From CAZNER01 sp964572065 (GTDB taxonomy: Bacteria > Patescibacteriota > Dojkabacteria > JAHIVN01), in contig CAZNER010000096.1 in assembly GCA_964572065.1 (NCBI GenBank), forward strand, positions 1 through 7,275: a DNA stretch of 7,275 bases, written 5' to 3'. The number at the start of each line of letters is the position of its first letter. Position 1 is the first letter of the stretch. Both the position numbers and the translations under genes were made by a program. Under the pieces are notes generated by a model. The model did not search any database. It was not told where the DNA came from and saw only the letters and a list, made by a program, of their open reading frames with translations. Below, one piece after another: positions 4,968-7,275 of this stretch.

Positions 4968-5853
4968 AAAAATTAAAAACATTAAAAAATATATTAATAA
5001 AGGTAATGCTTCTGTTTTACAGCAATTAAAACAGATACAACAAGAGAAAAAAGAAATAGAAAAAGAAAAACGGCAACTTGAAAAAGAAAAAACAGAATTA
5101 GCAGAACGTTTGAAACAACGTAATATTATAACTGGAGGTAGGTACCCAAAGAAATATCTTTTTGGGGCTTTAGGAGATACACAGTATGGTTCTTTATATG
5201 CCAATCAAGACATAATTGATTTAGCATATAAAGAGTTTGTAAAAGAGGGCGTAAAGATTGTATATCATACTGGAGATTTAGTAGATGGCGAAAATGTATA
5301 TAAAGGCCACACTTACGAAATAAATGTTCATGGTTTTGATGCTCAAACTAAAAAAGTAGTAGACAACTATCCTTATTATAAAGGTATTGTTACTAAATTC
5401 ATAACCGGTAATCATGATTTAAGTTATTGGAAAAGCATTGGAGCAGATGTAGGTTCTCATATAAATAACCAAAGAGAAGATATGCAGTATTTGGGTAGAG
5501 AACAAATTCTAGAAGAAGTAATGATAGGTAAACAAAAAGTTAAAATATTATTAGTACATCCGGGTAAAGGTTCTGCGTATGCCATTTCTTACCATAGTCA
5601 AAAATTTATTGAAGCTATTAGTGGGGGTAGAAAACCACATTTAGTGTTAAGTGGTCATACACACAAAGCTATACACATACCAGGCTATCGTAATGTTGAT
5701 TTATTTCAAACAGGATGTACCCAATCTCAAACCCCTTTTATGATGCGCAATAATTTGGCTGCAGTTACAGGTTTTTGGATTATAGAAGTTACTATTAATA
5801 CAAAAAGATTGGTAGCTGTAAAGGCTAAATTTTATCACTTTTTTGAAAAATAA
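4951..5853 (+). CDS. Metallophosphoesterase with N-terminal coiled coil
   Basis: The protein has 300 residues. Residues about 20-57 form a charged Glu/Lys-rich coiled coil (LKQIQQEKKEIEKEKRQLE and onward), likely for dimerisation. The rest is a calcineurin-like phosphoesterase with the ordered metal motifs: GDTQ at 75-78, GDLVDG at 108-113, GNHD at 153-156, VHPG with H203, and GHTH at 235-238. The usual motif I is DxH; here the histidine is replaced by Q78, which may change metal binding. The set resembles DNA-acting members such as Mre11/SbcD in motifs but lacks their partner-binding regions; substrate could be DNA, RNA ends or cyclic nucleotides. GGGAG at 4936-4940 supports ATG 4951, which overlaps the previous gene by 17 bases. 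The fold is certain; the substrate is not. Confidence 0.9.
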   Translation: MKENNKKIKNIKKYINKGNASVLQQLKQIQQEKKEIEKEKRQLEKEKTELAERLKQRNIITGGRYPKKYLFGALGDTQYGSLYANQDIIDLAYKEFVKEGVKIVYHTGDLVDGENVYKGHTYEINVHGFDAQTKKVVDNYPYYKGIVTKFITGNHDLSYWKSIGADVGSHINNQREDMQYLGREQILEEVMIGKQKVKILLVHPGKGSAYAISYHSQKFIEAISGGRKPHLVLSGHTHKAIHIPGYRNVDLFQTGCTQSQTPFMMRNNLAAVTGFWIIEVTINTKRLVAVKAKFYHFFEK

Positions 5854-5880
5854 TTTGTATTTATAATAAAAGGATTAATT

Positions 5881-6054
5881 GTGGCAAAAGATGGTTATGA
5901 AAATAAAATAATTTCTGTGCCAGCAACCCTCATTTTTAGGAATAAATACGATACTATTAATTTTAATGATGGGTATGACACAACTAGAATCCTCGCGATG
6001 AAAAAAGTAGGTAATAAATTAAGATATACAGCAAAGAAAAAAGAAGAGGAATAA
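5881..6054 (+). CDS. Small GTG-start unknown protein, 57 aa
   Basis: GTG at 5881 is preceded by AAAGGA (5869-5874) with a six-base spacing, and the frame runs to TAA at 6052-6054, four bases before the next gene. The product reads MAKDGYENKIISVPATLIFR then NKYDTINFNDGYDTTRILAM, with a basic/acidic tail KKKEEE. The first half looks like beta strands with a repeated DxINFNDGYD-type turn. It fills the gap between the metallophosphoesterase and the membrane-protein gene exactly, and its own strong ribosome-binding site supports it. No family is recognised. Confidence 0.7.
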   Translation: MAKDGYENKIISVPATLIFRNKYDTINFNDGYDTTRILAMKKVGNKLRYTAKKKEEE

Positions 6055-6057
6055 ATT

Positions 6058-6285
6058 ATGTTTTGGGAAATACTTGCCTGGTTAACAATTATTGGTGGCA
6101 TAATAGGGGCTTCGAGCGTCTGCGTATTTAAAAAACCTTTTCTTGGTAATTTCATTTGGGTATTTAGCAACGCAGTAGCTGTAATATTGAATTTTATATA
6201 TTATGATAGCTTACAACAAAGTATCTTATTTTTTATTTATTTTGTTTTGTCTATTATTGGTATTTATCAATGGAGGAAGGGTTAA
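6058..6285 (+). CDS. Small three-span membrane protein, possibly PnuC-like
   Basis: The 75-residue protein has three hydrophobic spans at about 3-23 (WEILAWLTIIGGIIGASS), 33-49 (IWVFSNAVAVILNFIYY) and 55-71 (SILFFIYFVLSIIGIYQ), ending in WRKG. The layout and the end IGIYQWRKG resemble a half unit of PnuC-type vitamin-precursor transporters, some of which are annotated in phages as short forms; a semiSWEET-like half transporter is an alternative. Both are weak resemblances, so the substrate is not claimed. AGAGGA at 6045-6050 supports ATG 6058. It would sit in the inner membrane. Confidence 0.75.
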   Translation: MFWEILAWLTIIGGIIGASSVCVFKKPFLGNFIWVFSNAVAVILNFIYYDSLQQSILFFIYFVLSIIGIYQWRKG

Positions 6286-6286
6286 T

Positions 6287-6394
6287 ATGTTTAATAATGA
6301 TTTCGTTTTAACAATAATATTAGCTTTCATGTTTATTATGGGTATGCTTACAAAACGTCTTATTGATAAACAAAGGAATAAAAATGTTGAATAA
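6287..6394 (+). CDS. Single-span membrane microprotein, 35 aa
   Basis: ATG 6287 follows GGAGG (6272-6276) one base after the previous stop region. An upstream in-frame ATG at 6203 is rejected because it lies deep inside the preceding gene with no ribosome-binding site. The product MFNNDFVLTIILAFMFIMGM continues with the basic tail LTKRLIDKQRNKNVE: one membrane span (about 6-21) with a positive C-terminal, probably cytoplasmic, end. It may be a small subunit working with the three-span protein next door. It overlaps the following gene by 11 bases. Confidence 0.65.
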   Translation: MFNNDFVLTIILAFMFIMGMLTKRLIDKQRNKNVE

Positions 6395-6668
6395 ACAATT
6401 ACAAGAAGGGGATGTAGTAGAGTTGCCCATAAATACTGAAAAAATAAATCCTTTTTCTAGAAATAATAAAATTATGGATATTCCAACTACTTATTGTAAA
6501 TGTGGTCAACCGATAGATAGTACTGCAGCGGATCTTTTTCTATATAGATTAACAAATAGTTGTGGTGAAGTTATTTTTGAAATTTGTCCTCATAACCAAG
6601 TAGTAGTGGATAAAAGATTTGAAAAAAAGAAAGACGAATTTGAATTTTTAGTGAGAAGAGAAATATAA
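6384..6668 (+). CDS. Small protein with a possible zinc site, 94 aa
   Basis: I chose ATG 6384 (AGGA at 6374-6377) over an in-frame TTG at 6363. The N-terminal 30 residues include EGDVVELPINTEKIN. Residues 38-40 (CKC) and C60, C68 with H70 (CGEVIFEICPH) give a CxC...C...CxH set that could bind one zinc ion. The C-terminus is charged and helical (DKRFEKKKDEFEFLVRREI). No family is recognised. It ends one base before the tRNA gene, so the tRNA is probably cut out of the same transcript. Confidence 0.75.
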   Translation: MLNKQLQEGDVVELPINTEKINPFSRNNKIMDIPTTYCKCGQPIDSTAADLFLYRLTNSCGEVIFEICPHNQVVVDKRFEKKKDEFEFLVRREI

Positions 6669-6669
6669 A

Positions 6670-6740
6670 CGCGGGGTCGGCAAGAGGTTAGCTAGTGGGC
6701 TCATATCCCGCTAACGCCGGTTCGAATCCGGCCCCCGCTA
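6670..6740 (+). tRNA. tRNA with anticodon CAU, probably initiator tRNA-fMet
   Basis: The cloverleaf folds as: acceptor strand 6670-6676 with 6733-6739, U8 at 6677, a short three-pair D stem (6679-6681 with 6691-6693), anticodon stem 6695-6699 with 6707-6711, anticodon loop CTCATAT with anticodon CAT at 6702-6704, T stem 6716-6720 with 6728-6732 and loop TTCGAAT. The features that mark bacterial initiator tRNAs are present: an unpaired position 1/72 (C1 with U72), three G-C pairs next to the anticodon loop (GGG/CCC), and a purine-pyrimidine 11-24 pair. Acceptor and anticodon arms strongly resemble the E. coli fMet tRNA. The discriminator is A73 and CCA is not encoded (TTA follows), so host CCA addition would be needed. 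The D arm is reduced (A13-A22 unpaired). A tRNA-Ile2 (lysidine-modified CAU) is less likely because of the initiator marks. Confidence 0.88.
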
Positions 6741-6742
6741 TT

Positions 6743-6768
6743 AATACGAAAAATATAAAGATCGTATT
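6743..6768 (+). terminator. Weak hairpin after the tRNA
   Basis: AATACGA (6743-6749) pairs with TCGTATT (6762-6768) around a 12-base loop, followed by an AT-rich but not pure T stretch. It could be a weak terminator or a 3' boundary for tRNA processing; AT-rich, loop large, so uncertain. Confidence 0.35.
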
Positions 6769-6813
6769 TTATATAATTATTTTTGGAAACGTAAATAACA
6801 GAGGAGTTTTAAA

Positions 6814-6999
6814 ATGGCAACTTTATTAGACCTAGAAGATATAGAAAAGAAATTACAAACTATTATTATAGAAGTATCCGGAACTCCGAAACAAGATAAT
6901 GGATATAGACAAATAACTGATAATAACTTAACTAAATTAAAAGAAATAAGGACTTTTTTAAAGAAAAGCGTACAGGAAATTATAAGAGAAGAAGGATAA
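6814..6999 (+). CDS. Small helical unknown protein, 61 aa
   Basis: GAGGAG at 6801-6806 lies seven bases before ATG 6814. The product has two amphipathic helices (LLDLEDIEKKLQTIIIEV and NNLTKLKEIRTFLKKSVQE) joined by a Gly/Pro/Asp loop, suggesting a helical hairpin or a small assembly or binding protein. It is the last gene before the strong terminator at 7044-7078. No family is recognised. Confidence 0.75.
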   Translation: MATLLDLEDIEKKLQTIIIEVSGTPKQDNGYRQITDNNLTKLKEIRTFLKKSVQEIIREEG

Positions 7000-7043
7000 T
7001 AGCCGTATTTATTTTTATTTTATTTAATTTTTTGTTTCCCCCG

Positions 7044-7078
7044 CCCCTCTTTTTTCATACAAAAAAGAGGGGTTTTTG
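7044..7078 (+). terminator. Strong intrinsic terminator
   Basis: A perfect 12-pair stem (CCCCTCTTTTTT at 7044-7055 with AAAAAAGAGGGG at 7061-7072) closes a five-base loop CATAC and is followed by TTTTTG. It works on the + strand only, since the reverse side has no T run. It ends the transcript carrying the gene at 6814 and probably the upstream block. Confidence 0.92.
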
Positions 7079-7081
7079 TTG

Positions 7082-7112
7082 TTGGCAAGATAATTTACTA
7101 GTGTTATAAATA
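7082..7112 (+). promoter_or_regulatory. Promoter after the terminator, with a T4-late-like TATAAATA box
   Basis: TTGGCA (7082-7087) and TATAAA (7105-7110) are 17 bases apart, with TG one base before the -10 element (extended -10). The same place reads TATAAATA (7105-7112), identical to the T4-type late-promoter consensus. Either reading places a promoter directly behind the terminator. The expected RNA start near 7117 is only about five bases before ATG 7122. One other TATAAATA occurs by chance at 1941, so the late-promoter reading needs the context. Confidence 0.6.
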
Positions 7113-7121
7113 ATATATATT

Positions 7122-7214
7122 ATGCAAAACCCGAAAAATGTGGCTTTTTTTATATTTATACTTTTGTCTTTGTTACTACTTCTTTTTGATTTTTTTATAA
7201 AACATTTATTATGA
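7122..7214 (+). CDS. Possible hydrophobic microprotein, 30 aa
   Basis: ATG 7122 opens a frame to TGA at 7212-7214 encoding MQNPKNVAFFIFILLSLLLL then LFDFFIKHLL: a single membrane span after a short polar start. There is no Shine-Dalgarno site, and the predicted RNA start lies about five bases upstream, so it would be leaderless or nearly so. The stop overlaps the next start (ATGA at 7211-7214), which supports it. It could be chance in a T-rich leader. Confidence 0.4.
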   Translation: MQNPKNVAFFIFILLSLLLLLFDFFIKHLL

Positions 7215-7275
7215 GTAAATTATCTCTCCGTTCTTCTATCTTTGCTGCAAAAATAGATACTATACTAAAACAAAA
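7211..7275 (+). CDS. 5' end of an unidentified gene (partial)
   Basis: ATG 7211 starts a frame that runs off the window: MSKLSLRSSIFAAKIDTILK, then Q. No Shine-Dalgarno site precedes it, so translation may be coupled to the overlapping upstream microprotein. The frame is unbroken but only 21 full codons are visible, so the product cannot be named. It is the first larger gene of the transcript starting at 7082-7112. Confidence 0.55.
   Translation, partial: MSKLSLRSSIFAAKIDTILKQ

Noticed and set aside
6640..6669. TTGAAT-N18-TATAAA promoter-like match before the tRNA
   Set aside because: RNA would start inside the tRNA acceptor stem, so it could not make the mature tRNA; it also lies in the end of a coding gene.
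6670..6740. tRNA-Ile2 with lysidine-modified CAU anticodon
   Set aside because: The GGG/CCC anticodon-stem pairs and unpaired 1-72 position favour an initiator tRNA; kept only as an alternative.

Overview
The window is AT-rich and compact, with every gene on the + strand. Genes are short, packed end to end with several overlaps (318/325, 1446/1449, 3499/3502, 4121/4140, 4951/4967, 6384/6394, 7211/7214), and most have strong Shine-Dalgarno sites of the AAGGAG/GAGGAG type. Together with a peptide deformylase, a HAD phosphatase, a ClpP-type protease, a metallophosphoesterase, a tRNA and many small unknown proteins, this looks like the accessory region of a large low-GC tailed phage rather than a bacterial chromosome. 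No structural phage gene is recognisable, so host and phage group stay open. A TATAAATA box near the right end matches the T4-type late-promoter consensus, which is only a hint.

Layout. 1-160 is the end of a gene made of 21-residue leucine-rich-like repeats. 164-910 holds three small unknown genes plus an open stretch that may be a frameshifted tail of the third. 931-2093 is a tightly coupled pair: a peptide deformylase with a C-terminal SEC-C zinc motif, then a HAD phosphatase with an extra C-terminal region. 2129-3502 encodes an unusual fusion: twelve 21-residue repeats followed by a DUF1599/Nmad1-like domain. It is translationally coupled to a ClpP-like serine protease (3499-4140), which overlaps a basic unknown protein (4121-4558). 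The only large gene-free stretch before the right end, 4559-4703, carries a possible promoter, a palindrome, a short tandem repeat and a hairpin that places the ribosome-binding site in its loop. Then come an unknown protein, a coiled-coil metallophosphoesterase, a GTG-start small gene, two small membrane proteins and a cysteine-containing small protein.

6670-6740 is a tRNA with anticodon CAU that has the diagnostic marks of a bacterial initiator tRNA-fMet. One more small gene (6814-6999) is followed by a strong intrinsic terminator (7044-7078) that closes the transcription block. A new promoter and a new gene set start immediately after it.

The most interesting theme is start-methionine handling: a phage-type initiator tRNA (which would deliver formyl-Met) and a peptide deformylase (which would remove the formyl group) lie within 6 kb of each other. 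The second is the repeat-solenoid/Nmad1 fusion coupled to a ClpP protease. A third is a 42-bp exact duplication shared by the two repeat genes, which would let the roughly 2.5 kb between them be lost or exchanged by recombination.
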